In this document: one piece after another, positions 18,083 through 27,828 of the stretch
Numbering within the stretch: the stretch's first letter is position 1
Layout of the letters: each line of letters opens with the position of its first letter
Source of the DNA: Tubiluchus corallicola
Lineage: Eukaryota > Priapulida > Priapulimorpha > Priapulimorphida > Tubiluchidae
Direction of reading: 5' to 3'
DNA length: 64,000 bases
Assembly: GCA_030141605.1 (NCBI GenBank)
Contig: JAQGDQ010002389.1
Span: 124,001-188,000 of the forward strand
Position numbers and translations under genes: made by a program
Notes under the pieces: model-generated
Seen by the model: the letters and a program-made list of their open reading frames with translations, nothing else
Databases searched by the model: none
What the model was told of the DNA's origin: nothing

Positions 18083-18520
18083 TTACCCTTTTACACTGCC
18101 TGTTATCATACTCTCCATTGTCTTTCGAGAGGAAATCAAAAAAGCAATAATTAACGAAAATACAGATAGCAAACTTCCCATCAATACCCCTCCCCAAGGA
18201 ACATCTCCTATCCCGCGAACACTCCGTAACGCCAATATCAAAACTTGCTTCTCCGGACCCTTTAGCATAATCAATGGTATCATAAAATTATTCTAGGAAT
18301 CTACCGTAACAATAATCGCTATAGCCTCAAGAGAAGGGCGCATTAAAGGAAACATAATCCACGCAAAAATCTGAAACTCATTCGCATTGCCAATATGCGT
18401 CGCATCTATCATCTCATAAGGCAATGAGCTCGAAACATATTGACGCACAAGAAAAACACCCAAAGGCATAAGACCCGCAGGAAGCCAAATTGCAATATGC
18501 GTAGAATAGACTTTTTTCAT
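18083..18520 (-). pseudogene. MalG-type sugar ABC permease, truncated and with internal stop
   Basis: Two in-register fragments match the C-terminal half of a carbohydrate ABC permease (MalG/LacG type). The first has WLPAGLMPLGVFLVRQYVSS, LPYEMIDATHIGNANEFQIF (the EAA loop that contacts the ATPase) and MFPLMRPSLEAIAI. The second has MIPLIMLKGPEKQVLILAL, WGGVLMGSLLSVFSLIIAFL and ends GSVKG. They are separated only by a TAG at 18286-18288, in the same frame, where the family usually has Trp (W-N-x-F). Roughly 130 N-terminal residues, including the first membrane helices, are missing. Family members are about 270-280 residues. It lies between the second permease relic and GH1. Confidence 0.85.
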
Positions 18521-18540
18521 CAGTAAATTATCCTTCTCTA

Positions 18541-19240
18541 ATGCCCCATCTGCTTCATGCCTTTACGAGCAAAAAAAATAAACTGCATTAAAATAGGAAG
18601 AGAAATATAACGAAATTACCACCATTTGCTAATATCATCAATTTCACAGCTCTCATACAAATCTTTCGGAATCGTCAACAAACCGCCGTATAAATCACAA
18701 TATTAAAACCCATATACTTTCAGATAGCCATGCCGCCTTTAGCCAATCAGATGGTAGAAAATGAACAGGGGAAAAACTTCTTTAAACCTCCCAATAAAGG
18801 AGAATCCGATACCATTAGTAAAAATTGGTAAAAAAACCATCTGAGCATACATATTAGTGAAATCATTGCAACTGTAACTAAAGAGGTGGTAAAAAACAGA
18901 AAAAATAAAATCTTAAAAAATTGCTTCCCTCTCCGAATCACATAAACAATCAAAAATGCAACCGGTAACGCCATAATATATTGTGGAATGCCAGAAATTA
19001 AGGCAATAATAATTGTATTATCAAAAGCCTTCCAGAAAATCTTATCTGTTAGTGCAAGGGTATAATTTTCAAAATCAACAAACTATAAGTACGAGAAACC
19101 TAAATACGAAACGGTAAATAAAAAGAAAAAATAATGAAAATAACGTGAAAACAATAAATAAAATAAAAAATGGCACTATAAATATATAATCTGCATTCTG
19201 TCCATAAAAAAATTTATCCCATTTTATATGCTGGCGACTC
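18541..19240 (-). pseudogene. MalF-type sugar ABC permease, multiple frameshifts and stops
   Basis: Reading leftward across frames gives recognisable MalF/LacF-type permease pieces. The N-terminal helix is WDKFFYGQNADYIFIVPF and onward, then FENYTLALTDKIFWKAFDNT, PVAFLIVYVIRRGKQFFKIL with a following helix, and after frame changes LLTIPKDLYESCEIDDISKWW and FRYISLPILMQF, which is the EAA loop region. At least two frameshifts and several stops (including one directly after the KWW) interrupt it. The relic begins 12 nt after the solute-binding protein gene, where the first permease is expected. It is clearly non-functional as read. Confidence 0.85.
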
Positions 19241-19252
19241 TATAGTTGATTA

Positions 19253-20488
19253 TTATCTTTCCCTCATACGACTCCTAATTAATCTGTCCGCATCTTTTAA
19301 AGCTTGATCAACTGTTTTTTGCTCCTCTAAAACCTGCATGAGCGCATCCTGTATAATATGAAATGCGATTAAATCAACTTTCCTCAAAGTAACAGGAATA
19401 ATATTCTTTGCAACTTCAGCATAAATCAATCGCGCCTGCTGCCCTCCTAAATAGTCCACCGGCTCTGTAAAAATATCATCATCATAAGTCGTCTCTCGAG
19501 AAGGGAAAGCCCCTATAGAACGCATCGCCGCTAAATGCATCTCATCACTTGCTAAAAACTCTATAAACTTCCACGCCTCATCTTTATAAGATGAGCTCTT
19601 TGGAATCGCATAAAAGCTCCCACCCTGACTCGCCATACTCTTCCCAGGTAAAAAAGTTGCACGCCACTTGCCCGATAAATTCGGCGCAATCCATGAACTC
19701 AAATGCCCCTCCATCCAAGCGCCAGCTGTCATCGTGGCAACACGCCCATCCTTATAAGCGACGCCCCACTCTGGTGTCCACGCTAAAACCATGGCATCCA
19801 AATCCTTGTCCTGTATCTCCTTGGTAATCATAAAAGATTTTTTGTTACGTGAAGTCTCAATAAGAGAATTGCCCCGTGAATCATAAAAAAACCCCTCTCC
19901 TTCCAAAGCCTCCGATTCCCTAATCATACGAGTAACATCCGAGCTGTCCGCAAGAAGAAAAATACCATGCTCCTTTAATTTCTCTCCAAAAGCAATGTAG
20001 CTATCCCAGCCCGCCGTCATTTCCGCTTCCGTCATACCAGCTTTCTCTAAATAATCCTGGCGATAAAATAAAACGGCTGGCCCAATATCAGCAGGAATAC
20101 CATAAAGACGACCGTCTACCCCCAGAGCTTGCTTCCAAGCAAAAGGAACATATGCCCACTCAAGACCATGCGCATTATAAGGAGACTTGTCTAACATTTC
20201 AAAAACACCTGTATCGACAAAACCACCCCAAAATCCAAGCTCAACAACAACAACATCTCCCAGCCCTTTACCAACAACCATATCCGTCGCCAGTTTTGTA
20301 TGATGATCGTTATACTCATTAATAATAAGTCTCACCTTAATACCAGCCTCTTTCTCAAAAAGAGGAATCGCATTTTTTATATGATCCGATAAATTTGGAA
20401 AAGCACGAACAATAATTTCCTCTTGCGCAAATACCTGTGTCGTAGAAAAAAACACTATCGCCCAAAAGATATACAAGCCCCGTTTCAT
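19253..20488 (-). CDS. Sugar ABC transporter solute-binding protein (family 1)
   Basis: A 411-residue exported extracellular solute-binding protein. Its N-terminal signal peptide is MKRGLYIFWAIVFFSTTQVFA, cleaved before QEE. The mature region has the family pattern: IIVRAFPNLSDHIKNAIPLF, the TKLATDMVVGKGLGDVVVVE segment, LYGIPADIGPAVLFYRQDYL, and a C-terminal SSYKDEAWKFIEFLASDEM (the KxxAWxFxxFL signature). It would deliver an oligosaccharide to the two permeases downstream, both now pseudogenes, so the transporter cannot work as encoded here. The start at 20488 has AAGGGA upstream. The full frame is intact, so either decay is recent or it serves another permease. No ATPase gene of the MsmX type is in the locus. 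Confidence 0.9.
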   Translation of the reverse strand: MKRGLYIFWAIVFFSTTQVFAQEEIIVRAFPNLSDHIKNAIPLFEKEAGIKVRLIINEYNDHHTKLATDMVVGKGLGDVVVVELGFWGGFVDTGVFEMLDKSPYNAHGLEWAYVPFAWKQALGVDGRLYGIPADIGPAVLFYRQDYLEKAGMTEAEMTAGWDSYIAFGEKLKEHGIFLLADSSDVTRMIRESEALEGEGFFYDSRGNSLIETSRNKKSFMITKEIQDKDLDAMVLAWTPEWGVAYKDGRVATMTAGAWMEGHLSSWIAPNLSGKWRATFLPGKSMASQGGSFYAIPKSSSYKDEAWKFIEFLASDEMHLAAMRSIGAFPSRETTYDDDIFTEPVDYLGGQQARLIYAEVAKNIIPVTLRKVDLIAFHIIQDALMQVLEEQKTVDQALKDADRLIRSRMRER

Positions 20489-20637
20489 GATTATTCTTCC
20501 CTTACTTTTCAATTTCTATTTTTATATATAAATACCCTAGTATAACAGTATATTAAGCCCCTTTCTAAAATCTGTTTTATCCAACTTTAATAAATGTTTC
20601 CCTTACCTGAAAAAATATATTTTAATAAAAATCACTA

Positions 20638-23133
20638 TTAGTTTATTCCCCCTAAATGATAAATTCGTAAATTATTCCGAAAAACACCCAAAGAAAGAGA
20701 TTCACGCGCATAAAATACAACCTTCTTCGGTTGATCCGCTATCAGCGTAAAGCTGTTATCGCTAAATAACCCCTTATCTTCCAAAATTTCCAGAGTCACA
20801 AAAAAAGCCGGAAAATCCGTTCTCAAAATAATCTCAAACATACCATCCTGTTTCTCTTCAACGTCAAATTCAATATGACTACATGGTAAATCATACGACT
20901 TATAAGGTGAGAAGAAAACCTCCTTCACTCCTTGAAAAGGCTTATCAGCTCGCTGGCCCTCATAAAATAAAATACAAAAATGCTCATCTTCCTTAAGGCC
21001 CAAATCCCTTAAATCATCTATTTTATAAACTTGAAGCTCCTTTGAACATCCTCGCTCAACTACTTCCTGGCATACAATCGACTTAAATAATTTTCCATCA
21101 AGTGTATAAATTCCCCCTTTAATCTGCACAGAAGCCTCTTCCAAAGAATCGTTAACACCATAAATAAATAAGGATCCTTCCTTAACATGCGCCGTAACGA
21201 TAACAGGCTCATACGATCTCCGAACATGATAATGAAGCTGCTTCCAACGACCCGTATATTCTATAGACGACCAGGAAGCAACCGGCCAATTATCATTTAA
21301 TTGCCAATATAAAGCCCCCATACAAACAGGGCGCGTTGTCCGCCAATACTCTATTCCCATGCAAACAGCCAAAGATTGCTGAAGCTGGCTGAGATAAATC
21401 TGGCTTGAAAAAGAATTCGGCATCCGAAAATAACGCGTGAACATCTCTGTAATAATTGAATTCCCACGATTATTCTTCTGGTGATGCTCCATATGCGGAG
21501 AGGTGATATTCATCTGGCTTTCATCCGTAAATGTCTGAATCGTCCCTAAAGAAGAAAAAGATTGAAAGCCAAACTCTGAACAAAAACGAGGGCGGACAGT
21601 ATAATAAGCTTCAAAAGAAGCACCTGAATGCCAAACATCCCAAAAATGCATGTCCCCTGAACTGTCATCATGCCAACAGCTCTGATCATAATCCATCGTG
21701 CCATTACATGGAGAACTCGGCCAAAAACGCCGCGTTGAATCATACAGCTGTACAGTCTTATCAAGAAAACGATTTAAACGATCATAATTAACAACATAAC
21801 GAGAAAAATTATCTTTCACTTCCTCATACCAGCTTAACGCCCCAATAACCTCATTATCACCACAATAAAGAGCTATAGAAGCATGATAGGATAATTTCCG
21901 AATCTGATGCGCTAACTCTTGTTCAACTTCCTTGAGAAACCAATCCTCTGAAGGGTATAACGAACAAGCAAACATTAAATCCTGCCAAACTAAAATTCCC
22001 AGCTCATCACATAATGTATAAAAATGATCATACTCATACTGCCCTCCTCCCCAAATGCGAATCATATTCATGTTTGCTGCAACACTATCCTCTAAAAGCC
22101 GACGATGCTTTTCATACGTTTGCCGGCTTGGCATTGCATCAGAAGGAATCCAATTCGCTCCTTTGCAAAAAATATCAATCCCGTTTACCTGAACAGAAAA
22201 ACTCGCGCCAATATCATCCTTTTCATTAACAACACAAATCTCCCTTAATCCTATTTTCTGAACAATCTCCTGGCCATAGTGATCAGAAACAACAGCTGTA
22301 TAAAGTGCCTGCTTACCAAAACCCACAGGCCACCAAAGAGATGGCTCATCCACAACAAATGAGCAGGAAAATGTCTGTTCCCCCTCTAAAGACTCAAACG
22401 TAACGGACTTAACCTCATTGTTGAATTTAAATTCTAAAGAAATCTCACCCGCTTCATAGGCGTGAACATGCGCTGTAAATTCAACTGTAACACTTCCATC
22501 TTTATGATGATGTTGCTTATGAGTAAGATATTCAAAAGAAAATTTTTCAACACTTTGTAAATAAATATCTTCATAAATTCCTGAGACCATTAATGTAAGA
22601 CCCCAGTCCCAACCCGCATGGCAATGCGTCTTACGAACCATATTCATATGCGGAATTTTATTATTACTTCCCCCATTCATACCAGACCAGGGAAGCATAA
22701 ACGGTACCCGCAGTGAACGCTCTTTCGCAATCTTATCAACACGATGAAAATGAACAGATATCTTATTTTCTCCCTTCTGAAGCGCCTCTTTAACTTCAAA
22801 ACGGTAACGCGCGAACATATTTCCTGTTTTTCCCACTAAAACATCATTAATATAAACATCCGCATAGGTATCAACACGCTCAAGATTAAGAAAAATATAG
22901 CGTTTCGAAAGAAGCTCCTTTGTCACCTGAAATGCTCGCGAAATCACCCAAGGAACTTCCCCAACCCAACGTGTCTCATACTCGTTTTTACCATAGTAAG
23001 GATCAGAAATTATTCCCTCAGAAAACAATGCTGAAAAATTATCTCCAGGAACCATCATTGCCGTTTTAACAGAAGAGCCCTTTTCAGATTTCCCACGCAA
23101 AGTCCATTGCCCATTCAGCATTATCTTGAACAT
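20638..23133 (-). CDS. Beta-mannosidase, glycoside hydrolase family 2
   Basis: An 831-residue exo-beta-mannosidase that removes terminal beta-1,4-mannose from manno-oligosaccharides or N-glycan cores. There is no signal peptide, so it acts in the cytoplasm. The N-terminal jelly-roll starts LNGQWTLRGK and includes YADVYINDVLVGKTGNMFARYRFEV and PHMNMVRKTHCHAGWDWGL. The barrel has GVNxxxxGAN-type FCKGANWIPSDAMPSR, NMIRIWGGGQYE, the acid/base in YCGDNEVIGALSWYEE and the nucleophile Glu in FCSEFGFQSFSS. The WQLNDNWPVASWSSIEYTGRWK strand is also typical. GGAGAGAATAT precedes the ATG. It is the first gene of the leftward glycoside locus; gap to the solute-binding protein gene is about 150 nt. Confidence 0.95.
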   Translation of the reverse strand: MFKIMLNGQWTLRGKSEKGSSVKTAMMVPGDNFSALFSEGIISDPYYGKNEYETRWVGEVPWVISRAFQVTKELLSKRYIFLNLERVDTYADVYINDVLVGKTGNMFARYRFEVKEALQKGENKISVHFHRVDKIAKERSLRVPFMLPWSGMNGGSNNKIPHMNMVRKTHCHAGWDWGLTLMVSGIYEDIYLQSVEKFSFEYLTHKQHHHKDGSVTVEFTAHVHAYEAGEISLEFKFNNEVKSVTFESLEGEQTFSCSFVVDEPSLWWPVGFGKQALYTAVVSDHYGQEIVQKIGLREICVVNEKDDIGASFSVQVNGIDIFCKGANWIPSDAMPSRQTYEKHRRLLEDSVAANMNMIRIWGGGQYEYDHFYTLCDELGILVWQDLMFACSLYPSEDWFLKEVEQELAHQIRKLSYHASIALYCGDNEVIGALSWYEEVKDNFSRYVVNYDRLNRFLDKTVQLYDSTRRFWPSSPCNGTMDYDQSCWHDDSSGDMHFWDVWHSGASFEAYYTVRPRFCSEFGFQSFSSLGTIQTFTDESQMNITSPHMEHHQKNNRGNSIITEMFTRYFRMPNSFSSQIYLSQLQQSLAVCMGIEYWRTTRPVCMGALYWQLNDNWPVASWSSIEYTGRWKQLHYHVRRSYEPVIVTAHVKEGSLFIYGVNDSLEEASVQIKGGIYTLDGKLFKSIVCQEVVERGCSKELQVYKIDDLRDLGLKEDEHFCILFYEGQRADKPFQGVKEVFFSPYKSYDLPCSHIEFDVEEKQDGMFEIILRTDFPAFFVTLEILEDKGLFSDNSFTLIADQPKKVVFYARESLSLGVFRNNLRIYHLGGIN

Positions 23134-23510
23134 ATATTCTCTCCTTAAATTTTTTAAGCTTCCCTCTAAACTATTTTTAAAATAAACTATAGAAATTCAG
23201 ATAATAGTAATTAAATATAACTTTAAAATACGATATTATTTTGTTCTCAAAAATATATCAATAATTACTTGAAGTGCAAATTGGATTCACCTATAATAAT
23301 CTTTGTATTATTTCCAATTAAGTAGTTATGCCTTACGAAAAATTTATACAAAAATTTAAAAGTATTTTCTGAGAACATTTTATTCAAGAGAGTTACCTAT
23401 AAAGCTGCTGAAAGTAGTTTTTACTTCAACCGAATATAGTAGGAAGCCAGCTCTCTCATTTTAAGTAGAAATTAAACTATAGTGTATTAACTGTTTATTA
23501 GAGTGTAAAA
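23134..23510. other. AT-rich intergenic region between divergent genes
   Basis: 377 nt separate the divergent beta-mannosidase and the 159-residue orphan. It is very A+T rich. Apart from presumed promoters for both genes, which I cannot place with confidence, I see no gene, hairpin or repeat. Confidence 0.5.
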
Positions 23511-23990
23511 ATGGCCTTAAAAGAATATTTATTAGCAATACGAATGAAAAAAAACATTGTTTCTGTAAAATTACATGAAGCAAGCGGATTTGAAGCAGAA
23601 GAATCATTAACTAAATTCTTAGAAAATGAAGAAGAGAATCTTGTACGATTAAAAAATATTGCCACTCTTTACAAGATGCCTCTATGGCAACTAATAAAAG
23701 ATTATGAAACAGACTCTGATATCGCTCCTTTTGGAAAACATGAATTTGCAAAAGCTAGAAAAAGTTCCTCTTTCGCTCAAAAAAATCTCATTACAAAATT
23801 TTTCCGAGACAGTATAGAGGACACAAAACTTGTCTATGAAACATTAATCAAGCGAAAAGGCACAGGTAAAAATAATTCAAACGTTCCTGCAGGAAGAATA
23901 ATGCCTGTCTCTACGGACACTCCTAAAACAGACAATGAAACTGGCGAATCGGATAAAGAATCATCGAAAAAAAACACCGGGAAAGAATAA
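23511..23990 (+). CDS. Hypothetical 159-residue soluble protein
   Basis: I do not recognise this protein. It is predicted soluble, with a charged helical N-terminal 70 residues in which LVRLKNIATLYKMPLWQLIKDYE resembles the second half of an XRE/Cro-type helix-turn-helix, although the recognition helix is not convincing. The middle (residues 75-115) is basic, and the last 40 residues are low-complexity, rich in Thr, Asp, Glu and Lys (TDTPKTDNETGESDKESSKK), probably disordered. It stands alone, divergent from the glycoside locus and convergent with the hybrid sensor kinase. The ribosome-binding site is weak. It may be a regulator for a neighbour; this is only a guess from position. Confidence 0.6.
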   Translation: MALKEYLLAIRMKKNIVSVKLHEASGFEAEESLTKFLENEEENLVRLKNIATLYKMPLWQLIKDYETDSDIAPFGKHEFAKARKSSSFAQKNLITKFFRDSIEDTKLVYETLIKRKGTGKNNSNVPAGRIMPVSTDTPKTDNETGESDKESSKKNTGKE

Positions 23991-24033
23991 ACTTTCCTAC
24001 TGACAAAAAGAATTTTTCTTCAGCATTTTTCTT

Positions 24034-26868
24034 TTATTTCTCTGTGTTATATTCATAAGTTTTATGGAGCGTTGTTCGAATAATCGACAACATTTTTGGA
24101 ATATCAAACGGTTTTGTAATATAGTCGGTAAAGCCAGACTCTAAAGCCTTTTTGATTAAACTTTGAGAATTATCCGCACTCATAGCAATAACGGGAGTTT
24201 CAGAAAAATCTCCCTTCTGTAATAAATCAAAAAACTCATACCCGCTCATACCAGGTAGATTTAAGTCTAAAAGAATTAAATCTACCTTCTTCTTCTGCGA
24301 TAAAAAATGTATCCCTAATTCTGCCGAATAAACATTAGAAACTTGTAAATCCGGGCATTTTCCTATCAACTTATCCATCAGAACTATATTCGCAGGATTA
24401 TCCTCAATATATAAAATATGGTATGTCGACTTTAAATAAGGATCTGGGATCATACTCTGGCTATACTGTTCTAAAAGCTCATTATCAGAAGAGGAAGAAA
24501 CTTGCTGCTCTTTTCTATAAGACTTTAAAAAAAGAGGCAACTCAATCCAAAAAGAACTTCCCATACCTAAAGAACTCTTAACACCAATTTCCCCTTTCAT
24601 ACCTTCGACTAAATGGCGAACAATCGCAAGACCAATCCCTGTACCATAACTGTTTTTTATATTCCTACTAAAAGGTTCAAAAATCTTTCTCAACTGTTTA
24701 TCTGTTATTCCTTCTCCTGTATCCTCAATAGAAATACAAACCTTCTCCCCATCTTCATGGAGCCAATAGCGTAACGTAATTGTTCCATTCTTTCTATTAT
24801 ACTCAACAGCATTTGATAAAATATGGAAGAAAACCTGAACAAGGCGCATGTAATCCGCAACAACCATTGGAATCTCATCAGCAACAGATATTAAATCAAT
24901 AATTTGAATATTTTTTTCCTGTATCTTCTCAGATAAACTACTCAAAGCTTGTGAAAGCGGTAAGGTAATCGTAATAGGCTCTAAAGCAAAATCTACTCTG
25001 CCAGATTCCAAGCGCGCTAAATCTAAAACTTCATTAATCAAGGTTAATAAATGATCCCCAGATTGTAAAATATGCCCCGCATAGCCTAACGCAAGCTCTT
25101 TCTTCTTGCTATCTCCTCCATAGCTTTGAATATCCAATTCTAAAAGTTGCGCAAATCCTAAAATACCATTCATAGGAGTGCGAATTTCATGCCCCATACG
25201 GGATAAAAACTCAGACTTAGCTCGACCAGCATTCTCCGCCTCTAATTGCGCATTTTTTAAACTCTCCTCATACTCTCTAGCTGGCGTAACATCATTAGAA
25301 ACCCCCCTATATCCCGCAAAATCCCCCTTGTCAAAAAAAGGTGTCGCCGTAACTGAAATATAACGTATCGTATGATCCAAGCCTCTAATCCATAATATAT
25401 GCTCTCTCACAGGCTCATAAGAAAAAATCGACCGAAAATAAGACTCCTTTTCTTTCAATTCCTCTTCTTTATTCTTCTGCACAAGCGTGATTACATCAAA
25501 AATATATTGGCCTATAACAGTTTTCTTATCTCTGTTAAATAAATAATTATAATGTTCCGAAACAGAAATAACCCGAAGATTTTTATCAATTTCCCAAAAA
25601 CAATCCGTCGCCATATTCAAAAGGTTTTTTAATAAATTTTCTGTATCACGTAATGAATTCTCAACTTTCGTCAACTCTTGAATTTCACGAAAAAGACGCC
25701 GACTTTGCCTTTTAGTCTCACGGCGAACCTGCCAACCTCGACTAAACCCTATTAAAGCCATAAAAAGAATAATAATCGTTAAAATAACCAAAGCCCCCTT
25801 ATAGGTATTCTTAAATACCGCAAATAGAACATCTCTATCCGAAATATAATAAACAAAACGCCACGGCGTCCCTTCTATAGGAACGTGCCATAACCAATCA
25901 TTTTTCCAACGGACAAACTGTTGCTTAGGAAGATTATGAAATAAATCCCCCTCCTCTTGCTCTTGTAAAAAATCAACCTTTCCATGATTAAACACTAATA
26001 CAGGCTTATTATATTCATTGAGAATTGACGCTCCTCCATCAGCTGGTAAAAAAGCATTAAAATCAATATTATGAGCTATATAATCAAGAGGAATATCAAC
26101 AACAATAGCTCCTAAGAAATCACCTGCTCCATCATAAAATGGCTGAGACGCTATAACAGAATCGCCATCACCAAAAATTCTTTTCTCGCCATAACTCCAA
26201 TATACCAATGGCATCTCTACCGGATCTTCCTTGTAGGAGGCAAAAGCCGCATTCGTATAAAATGCCCTCTCTTTAAGAGCTGGCGTAAATGCAAAATAAT
26301 TCGAAGGCTTCCACGGTAAGGTAATTACAAAATCACTCTTTGAAATATAATAAATATCAACAGAATAAGACGTAGAATGTAAAATAGAAAAGAAAATAGG
26401 CGATAAAGAAAAAATCTGTTCGATTTCTCTCATAAGTGAAGCATCATCACGAGAAAATTCCCCTAACCCTGTTATATTAGGCAAAGACTTTTGATTCCAA
26501 GGCGCACGCAAAAAATCTAAAGCATAACCTTCTTCTATATATTTCGATTCACTAATATCATTCACTAAGGCTGTATAATTATGTGTTCCTTGGCCCAGAT
26601 GATTCATGTCATTACGATAATACGATAAAAAATCCATATTTTTAGAAATATGAACAACCGAATAGGTAACATCCAAAGAAAATTTTTCTACATTCTTTTC
26701 TAAAGAGGATAAATAAAAAGCGCGTTCACGATAATATTGATAAGAAAGAAATGCAACAGAAAGAATAAATAAGAAAATCAGAAATATTCCCCAAGAAAAA
26801 ACCCTTCTGTCCTTTATCGCGTAAAAGAAAGGATACAATAATTTTTCTTTTTCTGACCTCTTATTCAT
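24034..26868 (-). CDS. Hybrid sensor histidine kinase with periplasmic sensor, PAS and receiver domains
   Basis: A 944-residue inner-membrane kinase. Helices at about 24-44 and 360-380 flank a roughly 315-residue periplasmic domain of the dCACHE type (VVDIPLDYIAHNIDF and PFYDGAGDFLGAIVVDI). A PAS/PAC module follows (about 415-535; WEIDKNLRVISVSEHYN and FAGYRGVSNDVTPAREYE). HisKA carries His560 in RMGHEIRTPMNGILGF. The ATPase has N, G1 and G2 boxes (NAVEYNRKNG, DTGEGI, GTGIGLAIVRH). A C-terminal receiver has the phospho-acceptor Asp868 in LLDLNLPGMSG and TKPF. All catalytic residues look intact. No cognate regulator is adjacent; phosphate may pass through an Hpt protein. Ligand unknown. Confidence 0.93.
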   Translation of the reverse strand: MNKRSEKEKLLYPFFYAIKDRRVFSWGIFLIFLFILSVAFLSYQYYRERAFYLSSLEKNVEKFSLDVTYSVVHISKNMDFLSYYRNDMNHLGQGTHNYTALVNDISESKYIEEGYALDFLRAPWNQKSLPNITGLGEFSRDDASLMREIEQIFSLSPIFFSILHSTSYSVDIYYISKSDFVITLPWKPSNYFAFTPALKERAFYTNAAFASYKEDPVEMPLVYWSYGEKRIFGDGDSVIASQPFYDGAGDFLGAIVVDIPLDYIAHNIDFNAFLPADGGASILNEYNKPVLVFNHGKVDFLQEQEEGDLFHNLPKQQFVRWKNDWLWHVPIEGTPWRFVYYISDRDVLFAVFKNTYKGALVILTIIILFMALIGFSRGWQVRRETKRQSRRLFREIQELTKVENSLRDTENLLKNLLNMATDCFWEIDKNLRVISVSEHYNYLFNRDKKTVIGQYIFDVITLVQKNKEEELKEKESYFRSIFSYEPVREHILWIRGLDHTIRYISVTATPFFDKGDFAGYRGVSNDVTPAREYEESLKNAQLEAENAGRAKSEFLSRMGHEIRTPMNGILGFAQLLELDIQSYGGDSKKKELALGYAGHILQSGDHLLTLINEVLDLARLESGRVDFALEPITITLPLSQALSSLSEKIQEKNIQIIDLISVADEIPMVVADYMRLVQVFFHILSNAVEYNRKNGTITLRYWLHEDGEKVCISIEDTGEGITDKQLRKIFEPFSRNIKNSYGTGIGLAIVRHLVEGMKGEIGVKSSLGMGSSFWIELPLFLKSYRKEQQVSSSSDNELLEQYSQSMIPDPYLKSTYHILYIEDNPANIVLMDKLIGKCPDLQVSNVYSAELGIHFLSQKKKVDLILLDLNLPGMSGYEFFDLLQKGDFSETPVIAMSADNSQSLIKKALESGFTDYITKPFDIPKMLSIIRTTLHKTYEYNTEK

Positions 26869-26928
26869 TGCCGATAGAGACTTCCTTCCTGCTTAAAACC
26901 ATTCACTTTTTACTAACAGCCCAATCTT

Positions 26929-27180
<252 letters not shown>

Positions 27181-27408
27181 TTAACCACTCCTATTCTTTC
27201 TCTTTCTTCCAAACAAGCTGCTTACCAGATTCAAGTGCCGGCTGTCTTCAAAAACACCCAACAATACAGCCCAGCGCTAAAGATCTAAATATCAATCAAA
27301 CATTCATACCAAAACCGATTTTTAAATATGAATATAATATCATATGTATAAAACCATCGTACAATAATATCCTTCTTCCAGATATATAGTATATTATTGA
27401 AAAATTAA

Positions 27409-27732
27409 CTAAATATTTCGCGTTTTTGAAGGAAGAGAAACTTTTAAACCATCTAACGCTTTTGTCACAATAATCTGGCAACCTAAGCGTGACGTTTCTG
27501 TCAACCCAAAAGCCATATCAAGCATATCTTCCTCTTCTTCCTTCGGAGCTTCAAGACGATCATACCATTCCTCGTCAATAATAACATGGCAGGTAGAACA
27601 GGCTAAAGACCCTTCACAGGCTCCCTCAAGAGCAAGATTGTTTTTCCGCGCAACCTGTAAAAGAGAATCACCCTCTTGCGCTTCTGTATCAACCACTTTT
27701 CCTTCAGGCGAAATAAATGTAATCTTAACCAT
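27409..27732 (-). CDS. fdx: Isc-associated [2Fe-2S] ferredoxin
   Basis: A 107-residue adrenodoxin-type ferredoxin, the electron donor for cluster assembly on IscU. Ligand motif [15 protein letters not shown] supplies three cysteines (CxxxxxCxxC) and the fourth is in RLGCQIIV. The opening [23 protein letters not shown] and acidic stretch KEEEEDMLD fit the family. It lies directly after hscA (96 nt) at the end of the isc operon, the usual location. Confidence 0.96.
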   Translation of the reverse strand: MVKITFISPEGKVVDTEAQEGDSLLQVARKNNLALEGACEGSLACSTCHVIIDEEWYDRLEAPKEEEEDMLDMAFGLTETSRLGCQIIVTKALDGLKVSLPSKTRNI

Positions 27733-27828
27733 AAATTTTTATCCTCTCAGATTTTTAAATAATAAAAAATATAACAAAATAATGCATAATATATAAATTA
27801 GGCTTATAGCAAAAGCCCCCACCAAAAT

